Shown here piece by piece: positions 37,120 to 51,943 of a DNA stretch of 64,000 bases. The position numbers and the translations under genes were made by a program. Below the pieces are notes generated by a model that worked only from the letters and a program-made list of their open reading frames with translations, searched no databases and was not told where the DNA came from. Where the stretch lies: NCBI RefSeq assembly GCF_050947335.1, contig NW_027473614.1, forward strand, positions 141,213 through 205,212, in the 5' to 3' direction. Positions within the stretch are counted from its first letter, which is position 1, and every line of letters starts with the position of its first letter. Source of the DNA: Megachile rotundata. Taxonomy: Eukaryota > Arthropoda > Insecta > Hymenoptera > Megachilidae.

Positions 37120-37844
37120 TCGACTCTGTACTATCTAGTTATGTTAACTTATCCTATCTGAGCACAACTCGACACCACAATGAACAATTTTGCTGGTTTT
37201 GAACGAATTATGCTCATTTTCGCACGATTCAGCCTCTAATTCGCACATATCCGCTGTAATTCGACTCTGTACTATCTAGTCATGTTAAGTTATCGTAACT
37301 GAGCACAATTCAACACCACAATGAACAATTTTGCTGGTTTTGGACGAATTATGCTCATTTTCGCACGATTCAGCCTCTACTTCGCACACATCCGCTGTAA
37401 TTCGACTCTGTACTATCTAGTCATGTTGAGTTATCGTAACTGAGCACAATTCAACACCACAATAAACAATTTTGCTCGTTTTGCACGAATTATGCTCATT
37501 TTCGCATGATTCAGCCTCTAATTCGCACATATCCGCTGTAATTCGACTATGTACTATCTAGTCATGTTAAGTTATCGTAACTGAGCACAATTCAACACCA
37601 CAATGAACAATTTTTCTGGTTTTGAACGAATTATGCTCATTTTCGCACGATTCAGCCTCTAATTCGCACATATCCGCTGTAATTCGTCTCTGTACAATCT
37701 AGTCATGTTAAGTTATCGTAACTGAGCACAATTCAACACCACAATGAACAATTTTGCTCGTTTTGCACGAATTTTGCTCGTTTTGCACGAATTATGCTCA
37801 TTTTCGCACGATTCAGACTCTAATTCACACATAGCCGCTGTAAT
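37120..37844 (+). repeat. 725-bp five-monomer module, copy 1 of 4
   Basis: Ordered marks: GTTAACTT with ACAACTCGACACC; GGACG with CTACTTCGCACAC; GTTGAG with ATAAACAATT and CGCATGATT; GACTATGTAC with TTTTTCTGG; GTCTCTGTACAATC in a 161-bp monomer with CAGACTC and ATTCACACAT. The length is 4 x 141 + 161. A private ATAGCCGCTG is near 37,832. The module is shared by the 53- and 58-monomer families. Confidence 0.9.
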
Positions 37845-38549
37845 TCGACTCTGTACTATCTAGTTATGTTAAGTTATCCTATCTGAGCACAATTCAACAC
37901 CACAATGAACAATTTTGATCGTTTTGAACGAATTATGCTCATTTTCGCACGATTCAGCCTCTAATTCGCACATATCCGCTGTATTTCGACTCTGTACTAT
38001 CTAGTTATGTTAAGTTATCCTTTCTGAGCACAATTTAACATCACAATGAACAATTTGGCTCGTTTTGCACGAATTATGCTCATTTTCGCACGATTCAGCC
38101 TCTAATTCGCACATATCCGCTGTAATTCGCCTCTGTACTATCTAGTCATGTTATGTTATCGTAACTGAGCACAATTCAACACCACAATGAACAATTTTGC
38201 TCGTTTTGCACGAATTATTCACATTTTCGCACGATTCAGCCTCTAATTCGCACATATCCGCTGTAATTCGACTCTGTACTATCTAGTTGTGTTAAGTTAT
38301 CGTAACTGAGCACAATTCAACACCACAATGAACGATTTTGATCGTTTTGAACGAATTATGCACATTTTCGCACGATTCAGCCTCTAATTCGCACATATCC
38401 GCTGTAATTCGACTCTGTACTATCTAGTTATGTTAAGTTATCCTATCTGAGCACAATTCAACACCACAATGAACAATTTTGCTCGTTTTGCACGAATTAT
38501 GCTCATTTTCGAACGATTCAGCCTCTAATTCGCACATATCCGCTGTAAT

Positions 38550-41500
38550 TCGACTCTGTACTATCTAGTCATGTTAAGTTATCGTAACTGAGCACAATTC
38601 AACAGCACAATGAACAATTTTGCTGGTTTTGAACGAATTATGCTCATTTTCGCACAATTCAGCCTCTAATTCGCACATATTCGCTGTAATTCGACTATGT
38701 ACTATCTAGTCATGTTAAGTTATCGTAACTGAGCACAATTCAACACCACAATGAACAATTTTGATCGTTTTGAACGAATTATGCTCATTTTCGCACGATT
38801 CAGCCTCTAACTCGCAAATATCCGCTGTAATTCGACTCTGTACTATTTAGTTATGTTAAGTTATCCCTTCTGAGCACAATTTAACATCACAATGAACAAT
38901 TTGGCTCGTTTTGCACGAATTATGCTCATTTTCGCACGATTCAGCCTCTAATTCGCACATATCCGCTGTAATTCGCCTCTGTACTATCTAGTCATGTTAA
39001 GTTATCGTAACTGAGCACAATTCAACACCACAATGAACAATTTTGCTCGTTTTGCACGAATTATGCTCATTTTCGCACGATTCAGCCTCTAATTCGCACA
39101 TATCCGATGTAATTCGACTCTGTACTATCTAGTCATGTTAAGTTATCGTAACTGAGCTCAATTCAACACCACAATGAACAATTTTGCTCGTTTTGGAAGA
39201 ATTATGCTCATTTTCGCACGATTCAGCCTCTAATTCGCACATATCCGCTGTAATTCGACTCTGTACTATCTAGTTATGTTAAGTTATCCTATCTGAGCAC
39301 AATTCAACACCACAATGAACAATTTTGCTCGTTTTGCACGAATTTTGCTCGTTTTGCACGAATTATGCTCATTTTCGCACGATTCAGCCTCTAATTCGCA
39401 CATATCCGCTATAATTCGACTCTGTACTATCTAGTCATGTTAAGTTATCCTATCTGAGCACAATTCAACACCACAACGAACAATTTTGCTCGTTTTGCAC
39501 GAATTATGCTCATTTTCGCACGATTCAGCCTCTAATTCGCACATATCCGCTGTAATTCGACTCTGTACTATCTAGTCATGTTAAGTTATCGTAACTGAGC
39601 ACAATTCAACACCACAATGAACAATTTTGCTCGTTTTGAACGAATTATGCTCATTTTCGCACGATTCAGCCTCTAATTCGCACATATCCGCTGTAATTCG
39701 ACTCTGTACTATCTAGTTATGTTAAGTTATCCTATCTGAGCACAATTCAACACCACAACGAACAATTTTGCTCGTTTTGCACGAATTATGCTCATTTTCG
39801 CACGATTCAGCCTCTAATTCGCACATATCCGCTGTAATTCGACTCTGTACTATCTAGTCATGTTAAGTTATCGTAACTGAGCACAATTCAGCACCACAAT
39901 GAACAATTTTGCTCGTTTTGAACGAATTATGCTCATTTTCGCACGATTCAGCCTCTAATTCGCACATATCCGCTGTAATTCGACTCTGTACTATCTAGTC
40001 ATGTTAAGTTATCGTAACTGAGCACAATTCAACAGCACAATGAACAATTTTGCTGGTTTTGAACGAATTATGCTGATTTTCGCACGATTCAGCCTCTAAT
40101 TCGCACATATCCGCTGTAATTCGACTCTGTACTATCTAGTCATGTTAAGTTATCGTAACTGAGCACAATTCAATACCACAATGAACAATTTTGCTGGTTT
40201 TGAACGAATTATGCTCATGTTCTCACGATTCAACCTCTAATTCGCACATATCCGCTGTAATTCGACTCTGTACTATCTAGTTATGTTAAGTTATCCTATC
40301 TGAGCACAATTCAACACCACAATGAGCAATTTTGCTCGTTTTGCACGAATATTGCTCGTTTTGCACGAATTATGCTCATTTTCGCACGATTCAGCCTCTA
40401 ATTCGCACATATCCGATGTAATTCGACTCTGTACTATCTAGTCATGTTAAGTTATCCTATCTGAGCACAATTCAACACCACAACGAACAATTTTGCTCGT
40501 TTTGCACGAATTATGCTCATTTTCGCACGATTCAGGCTCTAATTCGCACATATCCGCTGTAATTCGACTCTGTACTATCTAGTTATGTTAAGTTATCCTA
40601 TCTGAGCACAATTCAACACCACAACGAACAATTTTGCTCGTTTTGCACGAATTATGCTCATTTTCGCACGATTCAGCCTCTAATTCGCACATATCCGCTG
40701 TAATTCGACTCTGTACTATCTAGTCATGTTAAGTTATCGTAACTGAGCACAATTCAACACCACAATGAACAATTTTGATCGTTTTGAACGAATTATGCTC
40801 ATTTTCGCACGATTCAGCCTCTAATTCGCACATATCCGCTGTAATTCGACTCTGTACTATCTAGTTATGTTAAGTTATCCTATCTGAGCACAATTCAACA
40901 CCACAACGAACAATTTTGCTCGTTTTGCACGAATTATGCTCATTTTCGAACGATTCAGCCTCTAATTCGTACATATCCGCTGTAATTCGACTCTGTACTA
41001 TCTAGTTATGTTAAGTTATCCTATCTGAGCACAACTCGACACCACAATGAACAATTTTGCTGGTTTTGAACGAATTATGCTCATTTTCGCACGATTCAGC
41101 CTCTAATTCGCACATATCCGCTGTAATTCGACTCTGTACTATCTAGTCATGTTAAGTTATCGTAACTGAGCACAATTCAACACCACAATGAACAATTTTG
41201 CTGGTTTTGGACGAATTATGCTCATTTTCGCACGATTCAGCCTCTAATTCGCACACATCCGCTGTAATTCGACTCTGTACTATCTAGTCATGTTGAGTTA
41301 TCGTAACTGAGCACAATTCAACACCACAATGAACAATTTTGATCGTTTTGAACGAATTATGCTCATTTTCGCACGATTCAGCCTCTAATTCGCACATATC
41401 CGCTGTAATTCGAATCTGTACTATCTAGTTATGTTAAGTTATCCTATCTGAGCACAATTCAACACCACAACGAACAATTTTGCTCGTTTTGCACGAATTA

Positions 41501-44500
41501 TGCACATTTTCGCACGATTCAGCCTCTAATTCGCACATATCCGCTGTAATTCGACACTGTACTATCTAGTCATGTTAAGTTATCGTAACTGAGCACAATT
41601 CAACACCACAATGAACAATTTTGCTCGTTTTGCACGAATTATGCTCATTTTCGCACGATTCAGCCTCTAATTCGCACATATCCGCTGTAATTTGACTCTG
41701 TACTATCTAGTTATGTTAAGTGATCCTATCTGAGCACAATTCAACACCACATTGAACAATTTTGCTCGTTTTGCACGAATTATGCTCATTTTCGCACGAT
41801 TCAGACTCTAATTCGCACATATCCGCTGTAATTCGACTCTGTACTATCTAGTCATGTTAAGTTATCGTAACTGAGCACAATTCAACACCACAATGAACAA
41901 TTTTGATCGTTTTGAACGAATTATGCTCATTTTCGCACGATTCAGCCTCTAATTCGCACATAACCGCTGTAATTCGACTCTGTACTATCTAGTTATGTTA
42001 AGTTTTCCTATCTGAGCACAATTCAACACCACAACGAACAATTTTGCTCGTTTTGCACGAATTATGCTCATTTTCGCACGATTCAGCCTCTAATTCGCAC
42101 ATATCCGCTGTAATTTGACTCTGTACTATCTAGTTATGTTAAGTGATCCTATCTGAGCACAATTCAACACCACAATGAACAATTTTGCTGGTTTTGAACG
42201 AATTATGCTCATTTTCGCACGATTCAGCCTCTAATTCGCACTTATCCGCTGTAATTCGAATCTGTACTATCTAGTTATGTTAAGTTATCCTATCTGAGCA
42301 CAATTCAACACCACAACGAACAATTTTGCTCGTTTTGCACGAATTATGCTCATTTTCGCACGATTCAGCCTCTAATTCGCACATATCCGCTGTAATTCGA
42401 CTCTGTACTATCTAGTCATGTTAAGTTATCGTAACTGAGCACAATTCAACACCACAATGAACAATTTTGATCGTTTTGAACGAATTATGCTCATTTTCGC
42501 ACGATTCAGCCTCTAATTCGCACATATCCGCTGTAATTCGACTCTGTACTATCTAGTTATGTTAAGTTATCCTATCTGAGCACAATTCAACACCACAACG
42601 AACAATTTTGCTCGTTTTGCACGAATTATGCTCATTTTCGCACGATTCAGCCTCTAATTCGCACATATCCGCTGTAATTCGACTCTGTACTATCTAGTCA
42701 TGTTAAGTTATCCTATCTGAGCACAATTCAACACCACAATGAACAATTTTGCTCGTTTTGAACGAATTTTGCTCATTTTCGAACGATTCAGCCTCTGATT
42801 CGTACATATCCGCTGTAATTCGACTCTGTACTATCTAGTTATGTTAACTTATCCTATCTGAGCACAACTCGACACCACAATGAACAATTTTGCTGGTTTT
42901 GAACGAATTATGCTCATTTTCGCACGATTCAGCCTCTAATTCGCACATATCCGCTGTAATTCGACTCTGTACTATCTAGTCATGTTAAGTTATCGTAACT
43001 GAGCACAATTCAACACCACAATGAACAATTTTGCTGGTTTTGGACGAATTATGCTCATTTTCGCACGATTCAGCCTCTAATTCGCACACATCCGCTGTAA
43101 TTCGACTCTATACTATCTAGTCATGTTGAGTTATCGTAACTGAGCACAATTCAACACCACAATGAACAATTTTGCTCGTTTTGCACGAATTTTGCTCGTT
43201 TTGCACGAATTATGCTCATTTTCGCACGATTCAGACTCTAATTCACACATATCCGCTGTAATTCGACTCTGTACTATCTAGTTATGTTAAGTTATCCTAT
43301 CTGAGCACAATTCAACACCACAATGAGCAATTTTGCTCGTTTTGCACGAATTTTGCTCGTTTTGAACGAATTTTGCTCATTTTCAAACGATTCAGCCTCT
43401 AATTCGCACATATCCGCTGTAATTCGACTCTGTACTATCTAGTCATGTTAAGTTATCGTAACTGAGCACAATTCAACACCACAATGAACAATTTTGCTGG
43501 TTTTGAACCAATTATGCTCATTTTCGCACGATTCAGCCTCTAATTCGCACTTATCCGCTGTAATTCGAATCTGTACTATCTAGTTATGTTAAGTTATCCT
43601 ATCTGAGCACAATTCAACACCACAACGAACAATTTTGCTCGTTTTGCACGAATTATGCTCATTTTCGCACGATTCAGCCTCTAATTCGCACATATCCGCT
43701 GTAATTCGACTCTGTACTATCTAGTCATGTTAAGTTATCGTAACTGAGCACAATTCAACACCACAATGAACAATTTTGATCGTTTTGAACGAATTATGCT
43801 CATTTTCGCACGATTCAGCCTCTAATTCGCACATATCCGCTGTAATTCGACTCTGTACTATCTAGTTATGTTAAGTTATCCTATCTGAGCACAATTCAAC
43901 ACCACAACGAACAATTTTGCTCGTTTTGCACGAATTATGCTCATTTTCGCACGATTCAGCCTCTAATTCGCACATATCCGCTGTAATTCGACTCTGTACT
44001 ATCTAGTCATGTTAAGTTATCCTATCTGAGCACAATTCAACACCACAATGAACAATTTTGCTCGTTTTGAACGAATTTTGCTCATTTTCGAACGATTCAG
44101 CCTCTAATTCGTACATATCCGCTGTAATTCGACTCTGTACTATCTAGTTATGTTAAGTTATCCTATCTGAGCACAACTCGACACCACAATGAACAATTTT
44201 GCTGGTTTTGAACGAATTATGCTCATTTTCGCACGATTCAGCCTCTAATTCGCACATATCCGCTGTAATTCGACTCTGTACTATCTAGTCATGTTAAGTT
44301 ATCGTAACTGAGCACAATTCAACACCACAATGAACAATTTTGCTGGTTTTGGACGAATTATGCTCATTTTCGCACGATTCAGCCTCTAATTCGTACATAT
44401 CCGCTGTAATTCGACTCTGTACTATCTAGTTATGTTAACTTATCCTATCTGAGCACAACTCGACACCACAATGAACAATTTTGCTGGTTTTGAACGAATT

Positions 44501-45840
44501 ATGCTCATTTTCGCACGATTCAGCCTCTAATTCGCACATATCCGCTGTAATTCGACTCTGTACTATCTAGTCATGTTAAGTTATCGTAACTGAGCACAAT
44601 TCAACACCACAATGAACAATTTTGCTGGTTTTGGACGAATTATGCTCATTTTCGCACGATTCAGCCTCTACTTCGCACACATCCGCTGTAATTCGACTCT
44701 GTACTATCTAGTCATGTTGAGTTATCGTAACTGAGCACAATTCAACACCACAATAAACAATTTTGCTCGTTTTGCACGAATTATGCTCATTTTCGCATGA
44801 TTCAGCCTCTAATTCGCACATATCCGCTGTAATTCGACTATGTACTATCTAGTCATGTTAAGTTATCGTAACTGAGCACAATTCAACACCACAATGAACA
44901 ATTTTTCTGGTTTTGAACGAATTATGCTCATTTTCGCACGATTCAGCCTCTAATTCGCACATATCCGCTGTAATTCGTCTCTGTACAATCTAGTCATGTT
45001 AAGTTATCGTAACTGAGCACAATTCAACACCACAATGAACAATTTTGCTCGTTTTGCACGAATTTTGCTCGTTTTGCACGAATTATGCTCATTTTCGCAC
45101 GATTCAGACTCTAATTCACACATATCCGCTGTAATTCGACTCTGTACTATCTAGTTATGTTAAGTTATCCTATCTGAGCACAATTCAACACCACAATGAA
45201 CAATTTTGATCGTTTTGAACGAATTATGCTCATTTTCGCACGATTCAGCCTCTAATTCGCACATATCCGCTGTATTTCGACTCTGTACTATCTAGTTATG
45301 TTAAGTTATCCTTTCTGAGCACAATTTAACATCACAATGAACAATTTGGCTCGTTTTGCACGAATTATGCTCATTTTCGCACGATTCAGCCTCTAATTCG
45401 CACATATCCGCTGTAATTCGCCTCTGTACTATCTAGTCATGTTATGTTATCGTAACTGAGCACAATTCAACACCACAATGAACAATTTTGCTCGTTTTGC
45501 ACGAATTATTCACATTTTCGCACGATTCAGCCTCTAATTCGCACATATCCGCTGTAATTCGACTCTGTACTATCTAGTTGTGTTAAGTTATCGTAACTGA
45601 GCACAATTCAACACCACAATGAACGATTTTGATCGTTTTGAACGAATTATGCACATTTTCGCACGATTCAGCCTCTAATTCGCACATATCCGCTGTAATT
45701 CGACTCTGTACTATCTAGTTATGTTAAGTTATCCTATCTGAGCACAATTCAACACCACAATGAACAATTTTGCTCGTTTTGCACGAATTATGCTCATTTT
45801 CGAACGATTCAGCCTCTAATTCGCACATATCCGCTGTAAT
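38550..45840 (+). repeat. 53-monomer higher-order repeat, copy 2 (7,291 bp)
   Basis: Aligns with copy 1 at +7,592 up to 40,422, then at +7,290 after the missing 302-bp pair, then at +7,291 beyond the lost T of copy 1. Apart from these, I noticed only isolated substitutions (such as ATATCC here against ATAGCC at 37,832), so the duplication is very recent or actively homogenised. Confidence 0.92.
44411..45135 (+). repeat. 725-bp five-monomer module, copy 2 of 4
   Basis: Same ordered marks as 37,120-37,844 at +7,291, including TTTTTCTGG. Confidence 0.9.
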
Positions 45841-46263
45841 TCGACTCTGTACTATCTAGTCATGTTAAGTTATCGTAACTGAGCACAATTCAACACCACA
45901 ATGAACAATTTTGATCGTTTTGAACGAATTATGCTCATTTTCGCACGATTCAGCCTCTAATTCGCACATATCCGCTGTAATTCGACTCTGTACTATCTAG
46001 TCATGTTAAGTTATCCTATCTGAACACAATTCAAGACCACAACGAACAATTTTGCTCGTTTTGCACGAATTATGCTCTTTTTCGCACGATTCAGCCTCTA
46101 ATTCGCAGATATCCGCTGTAATTCGACTCTGTACTATCTAGTCATGTTAAGTTATCGTAACTGAGCACAATTCAACACCACAATGAACAATTTTGCTCGT
46201 TTTGAACGAATTATGCTCATTTTCGCACGATTCAGCCTCTAATTCGCACATATCCGCTGTAAT
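45841..46263 (+). repeat. Three-monomer linker between higher-order families
   Basis: Exactly 423 bp. The middle monomer has TGAACACAATTCAAGACC and GCTCTTTTTCGC with CGCAGATATCC. The CTCTTTTTCGC + CGCAGATATCC marks recur in the 58-monomer family (about 46.8, 50.65, 55.1 and 58.95 kb), but TGAACAC and CAAGACC seem private. Confidence 0.8.
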
Positions 46264-47955
46264 TCGACTCTGTACTATCTAGTCATGTTAAGTTATCGTA
46301 ACTGAGCACAATTCAACACCACAATGAACAATTTTGCTGGTTTTGGACGAATTATGCTCATTTTCGCACGATTCAGCCTCTAATTCGCACATATCCGCTG
46401 TAATTCGAATCTGTACTATCTAGTTATGTTAAGTTATCCTATCTGAGCACAATTCAACACCACAATGAACAAGTTTGCTCGTTTTGAACGAATTTTGCTC
46501 ATTTTCGAACGATTCAGCCTCTAATTCGCACATATCCGCTGTAATTCGACTCTGTACTATCTAGTCATGCTAAGTTATCGTAACTGAGCACAATTCAACA
46601 CCACAATGAACAATTTTGCTGGTTTTGAACGAATTATGCTCATTTTCGCACGATTCAGTCTCTAATTCGCACATATCCGCTGTAATTCGACTCTGTACTA
46701 TCTAGTTATGTTAAGTTATCCTATCTGAGCACAATTCAACACCACAACGAACAATTTTGCTCGTTTTGCACGAATTATGCTCTTTTTCGCACGATTCAGC
46801 CTCTAATTCGCAGATATCCGCTGTAATTCGACTCTGTACTATCTAGTCATGTTAAGTTATCGTAACTGAGCACAATTCAACACCACAATGAACAATTTTG
46901 CTCGTTTTGAACGAATTATGCTCATTTTCGCACGATTCAGCCTCTAATTCGCACATATCCGCTGTAATTCGACTCTGTACTATCTAGTCATGTTAAGTTA
47001 TCGTAACTGAGCACAATTCAACACCACAATGAACAATTTTGATCGTTTTGAACGAATTATGCTCATTTTCGCACGATTCAGCCTCTAATTCGCACATATC
47101 CGCTGTAATTCGACTCTGTACTATCTAGTCATGTTAAGTTGTCCTATCTGAGCACAATTCAACACCACAATGAACAATTTTGCTCGTTTTGAACGAATTT
47201 TGCTCATTTTCGAACGATTCAGCCTCTAATTCGTACATATCCGCTGTAATTCGACTCTGTACTATCTAGTTATGTTAAGTTATCCTATCTGAGCACAACT
47301 CGACACCACAATGAACAATTTTGCTGGTTTTGAACGAATTATGCTCATTTTCGCACGATTCAGCCTCTAATTCGCACATATCCGCTGTAATTCGACTCTG
47401 TACTATCTAGTCATGTTAAGTTATCGTAACTGAGCACAATTCAACACCACAATGAACAATTTTGCTGGTTTTGGACGAATTATGCACATTTTCGCACGAT
47501 TCAGCCTCTAATTCGCACACATCCGCTGTAATTCGACTCTGTACTATCTAGTCATGTTGAGTTATCGTAACTGAGCACAATTCAACACCACAATGAACAA
47601 TTTTGCTCGTTTTGCACGAATTATGCTCATTTTCGCACGATTCAGCCTCTAATTCGCACTTATCCGCTGTAATTCGAATCTGTACTATCTAGTCATGTTA
47701 AGTTATTGTAACTGAGCACAATTCAACACCACAATGAACAATTTTGCTGGTTTTGAACGAATTATGCTCATTTTCGCACGATTCAGCCTCTAATTCGCAC
47801 TTATCCGCTGTAATTCGAATCTGTACTATCTAGTTATGTTAAGTTATCCTATCTGAGCACAATTCAACACCACAATGAACAATTTTGCTCGTTTTGAACG
47901 AATTTTGCTCATTTTCGAACGATTCAGCCTCTAATTCGTACATATCCGCTGTAAT

Positions 47956-48680
47956 TCGACTCTGTACTATCTAGTTATGTTAACTTATCCTATCTGAGCA
48001 CAACTCGACACCACAATGAACAATTTTGCTGGTTTTGAACGAATTATGCTCATTTTCGCACGATTCAGCCTCTAATTCGCACATATCCGCTGTAATTCGA
48101 CTCTGTACTATCTAGTCATGTTAAGTTATCGTAACTGAGCACAATTCAACACCACAATGAACAATTTTGCTGGTTTTGGACGAATTATGCTCATTTTCGC
48201 ACGATTCAGCCTCTACTTCGCACACATCCGCTGTAATTCGACTCTGTACTATCTAGTCATGTTGAGTTATCGTAACTGAGCACAATTCAACACCACAATA
48301 AACAATTTTGCTCGTTTTGCACGAATTATGCTCATTTTCGCATGATTCAGCCTCTAATTCGCACATATCCGCTGTAATTCGACTATGTACTATCTAGTCA
48401 TGTTAAGTTATCGTAACTGAGCACAATTCAACACCACAATGAACAATTTTGCTGGTTTTGAACGAATTATGCTCATTTTCGCACGATTCAGCCTCTAATT
48501 CGCACATATCCGCTGTAATTCGTCTCTGTACAATCTAGTCATGTTAAGTTATCGTAACTGTGCACAATTCAACACCACAATGAACAATTTTGCTCGTTTT
48601 GCACGAATTTTGCTCGTTTTGCACGAATTATGCTCATTTTCGCACGATTCAGACTCTAATTCACACATATCCGCTGTAAT
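47956..48680 (+). repeat. 725-bp five-monomer module, copy 3 of 4
   Basis: Same ordered marks as 37,120-37,844, with TTTTGCTGG in the fourth monomer and ACTGTGCACAATT in the fifth. The flanks differ: here the next monomers carry GAGCAATTTT, ATTTAGCTCG and GTTGAGTTATCC, absent after copy 1. Confidence 0.9.
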
Positions 48681-51520
48681 TCGACTCTGTACTATCTAGT
48701 TATGTTAAGTTATCCTATCTGAGCACAATTCAACACCACAATGAGCAATTTTGCTCGTTTTGCACGAATTTAGCTCGTTTTGAACGAATTTTGCTCATTT
48801 TCAAACGATTCAGCCTCTAATTCGCACATATCCGCTGTAATTCGACTCTGTACTATCTAGTTATGTTGAGTTATCCTATCTGAGCACAATTCAACACCAC
48901 AACGAACAATTTTGCTCGTTTTGCACGAATTATGCTCATTTTCGCACGATTCAGCCTCTAATTCGCACATATCCGCTGTAATTCGAGTCTGTACTATCTA
49001 GTCATGTTAAGTTATCGTAACTGAGCACAATTCAACACCACAATGAACAATTTTGCTGGTTTTGAACGAATTATGCTCATTTTCGCACGATTCAACCTCT
49101 AATTCGCACATATCCGCTGTAATTCGACTCTGTACTATCTAGTTATGTTAAGTTATCCTATCTGAGCACAATTCAACACCACATTGAACAATTTTGCTCG
49201 TTTTGCACGAATTATGCTCATTTTCGCACGATTCAGCCTCTAATTCGCACATATCCGCTGTAATTCGACTCTGTACTTTCTAGTCATGTTAAGTTATCGT
49301 AACTGAGCACAATTCAACACCACAATGAACAATTTTGATCGTTTTGAACGAATTATGCTCATTTTCGCACGATTCAGCCTCTAATTACCACATATCCGCT
49401 GTATTTCGACTCTGTACTATCTAGTTATGTTAAGTTATCCTTTCTGAGCACAATTTAACATCACAATGAACAATTTGGCTCGTTTTGCACGAATTATGCT
49501 CATTTTCGCACGATTCAGCCTCTGATTCGCACATATCCGCTGTAATTCGACTCTGTAGTTTCTAGTCATGTTAAGTTATCGTAACTGAGCACAATTCAAC
49601 ACCACAATGAACAATTTTGATCGTTTTGAACCAATTATGCTCATTTTCGCACGATTCAGCCTCTAATTCGCACATATCCGCTGTAATTCGCCTCTGTACT
49701 ATCTAGTCATGTTATGTTATCGTAACTGAGCACAATTCAACACCACAATGAACAATTTTGCTCGTTTTGCACGAATTATTCACATTTTCGCACGATTCAG
49801 CCTCTAATTCGCACATATCCGCTGTAATTCGACTCTGTACTATCTAGTTGTGTTAAGTTATCGTAACTGAGCACAATTCAACACCACAATGAACGATTTT
49901 GATCGTTTTGAACGAATTATGCACATTTTCGCACGATTCAGCCTCTAATTCGCACATATCCGCTGTAATTCGACTCTGTACTATCTAGTTATGTTAAGTT
50001 ATCCTATCTGAGCACAATTCAACACCACAATGAACAATTTTGCTCGTTTTGCACGAATTATGCTCATTTTCGAACGATTCAGCCTCTAATTCGCACATAT
50101 CCGCTGTAATTCGACTCTGTACTATCTAGTCATGTTAAGTTATCGTAACTGAGCACAATTCAACACCACAATGAACAATTTTGATCGTTTTGAACGAATT
50201 ATGCTCATTTTCGCACGATTCAGCCTCTAATTCGCACATATCCGCTGTAATTCGACTCTGTACTATCTAGTCATGTTAAGTTATCGTAACTGAGCACAAT
50301 TCAACACCACAATGAACAATTTTGCTGGTTTTGAACGAATTATGCTCATTTTCGCACGATTCAGCCTCTAATTCGCACATATCCGCTGTAATTCGACTCT
50401 GTACTATCTAGTCATGTTAAGTTATCCTATCTGAGCACAATTCAACACCGCAACGAACAATTTTGCTCGTTTTGCACGAATTATGCTCATTTTCGCACGA
50501 TTCAGCCTCTAATTCGCACATATCCGCTGTAATTCGACTCTGTACTATCTAGTTATGTTAAGTTATCCTATCTGAGCACAATTCAACACCACAACGAACA
50601 ATTTTGCTCGTTTTGCACGAATTATGCTCTTTTTCGCACGATTCAGCCTCTAATTCGCAGATATCCGCTGTAATTCGACTCTGTACTATCTAGTCATGTT
50701 AAGTTATCGTAACTGAGCACAATTCAACACCACAATGAACAATTTTGCTCGTTTTGAACGAATTATGCTCATTTTCGCACGATTCAGCCTCTAATTCGCA
50801 CATATCCGCTGTAATTCGACTCTGTACTATCTAGTCATGTTAAGTTATCGTAACTGAGCACAATTCAACACCACAATGAACAATTTTGCTGGTTTTGAAC
50901 GAATTATGCTCATTTTCGCACGATTCAGCCTCTAATTCGCACATATCCGCTGTAATTCGACTCTGTACTATCTAGTCATGTTAAGTTATCGTAACTGAGC
51001 ACAATTCAGCACCACAATGAACAATTTTGCTGGTTTTGAACGAATTATGCTCATTTTCGCACGATTCAGCCTCTAATTCGCACATATCCGCTGTAATTCG
51101 ACTCTGTACTATCTAGTCATGTTAAGTTATCGTAACTGAGCACAATTCAACACCACAATGAACAATTTTGCTGGTTTTGAACGAATTATGCTCATTTTCG
51201 CACGATTCAGCCTCTAATTCGCACATATCCGCTGTAATTCGACTCTGTACTATCTAGTTATGTTAAGTTATACTATCTGAGCACAATTCAACACCACAAT
51301 GAACAATTTTGCTGGTTTTGAACGAATTATGCTCATTTTCGCACGATTCAGCCTCTAATTCGCACATATCCGCTGTAATTCGACTACGTACTATCTAGTC
51401 ATGTTAAGTTATCGTAACTGAGGACAATTCAACACAATAATGAACAATTTTGCTCGTTTTGAACGAATTTTGCTCATTTTCGCACGATTCAGCCTCTAAC
51501 TCGCAAATATCCGCTGTAAT

Positions 51521-51943
51521 TCGACTCTGTACTATTTAGTTATGTTAAGTTATCCCTTCTGAGCACAATTTAACATCACAATGAACAATTTGGCTCGTTT
51601 TGCACGAATTATGCTCATTTTCGCACGATTCAGCCTCTAATTCGCACATATCCGCTGTAATTCGCCTCTGTACTATCTAGTCATGTTAAGTTATCGTAAC
51701 TGAGCACAATTCAACACCACAATGAACAATTTTGCTCGTTTTGCACGAATTATGCTCATTTTCGCACGATTCAGCCTCTAATTCGCACATATCCGATGTA
51801 ATTCGACTCTGTACTATCTAGTCATGTTAAGTTATCGTAACTGAGCTCAATTCAACACCACAATGAACAATTTTGCTCGTTTTGGAAGAATTATGCTCAT
51901 TTTCGCACGATTCAGCCTCTAATTCGCACATATCCGCTGTAAT
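51521..51943 (+). repeat. Three-monomer segment from the 53-monomer family inside the 58-monomer family
   Basis: Marks TATTTAGTTATG, TTATCCCTTCTG, TTGGCTCG, TCGCCTCTG, CCGATG, GAGCTCAATT and GGAAGAATT run in the same order as at 31,240-31,662 and 38,832-39,254. The switch lies in the preceding monomer between about 51,480 (after CTCATTTTC) and CTCTAACTCGCAAATATCC. Copy 2 of the 58-mer has a single TTATACTATC monomer (59,819-59,959) at this place. The net difference is 282 bp, two monomers. Confidence 0.9.

Larger units (their letters stand above)
30958..38549 (+). repeat. 53-monomer higher-order repeat, copy 1 (7,592 bp)
   Basis: 53 x 141 + 6 x 20 - 1 = 7,592. The six extra sub-repeats are near 31,735, 32,745, 33,050, 35,885, 36,050 and 37,760. 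The lost base is in GCTGGTTTGAACG near 36,917, where copy 2 has four T. Marks recur in copy 2: ACAGCAC with CGCACAATTC, CTCTAACTCGCAAATATCC (31,219 and 38,811), TATTTAGTTATG, TTATCCCTTCTG, TTGGCTCG, GAGCTCAATT, CAGGCTC, TAGTTGTG. Confidence 0.92.
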
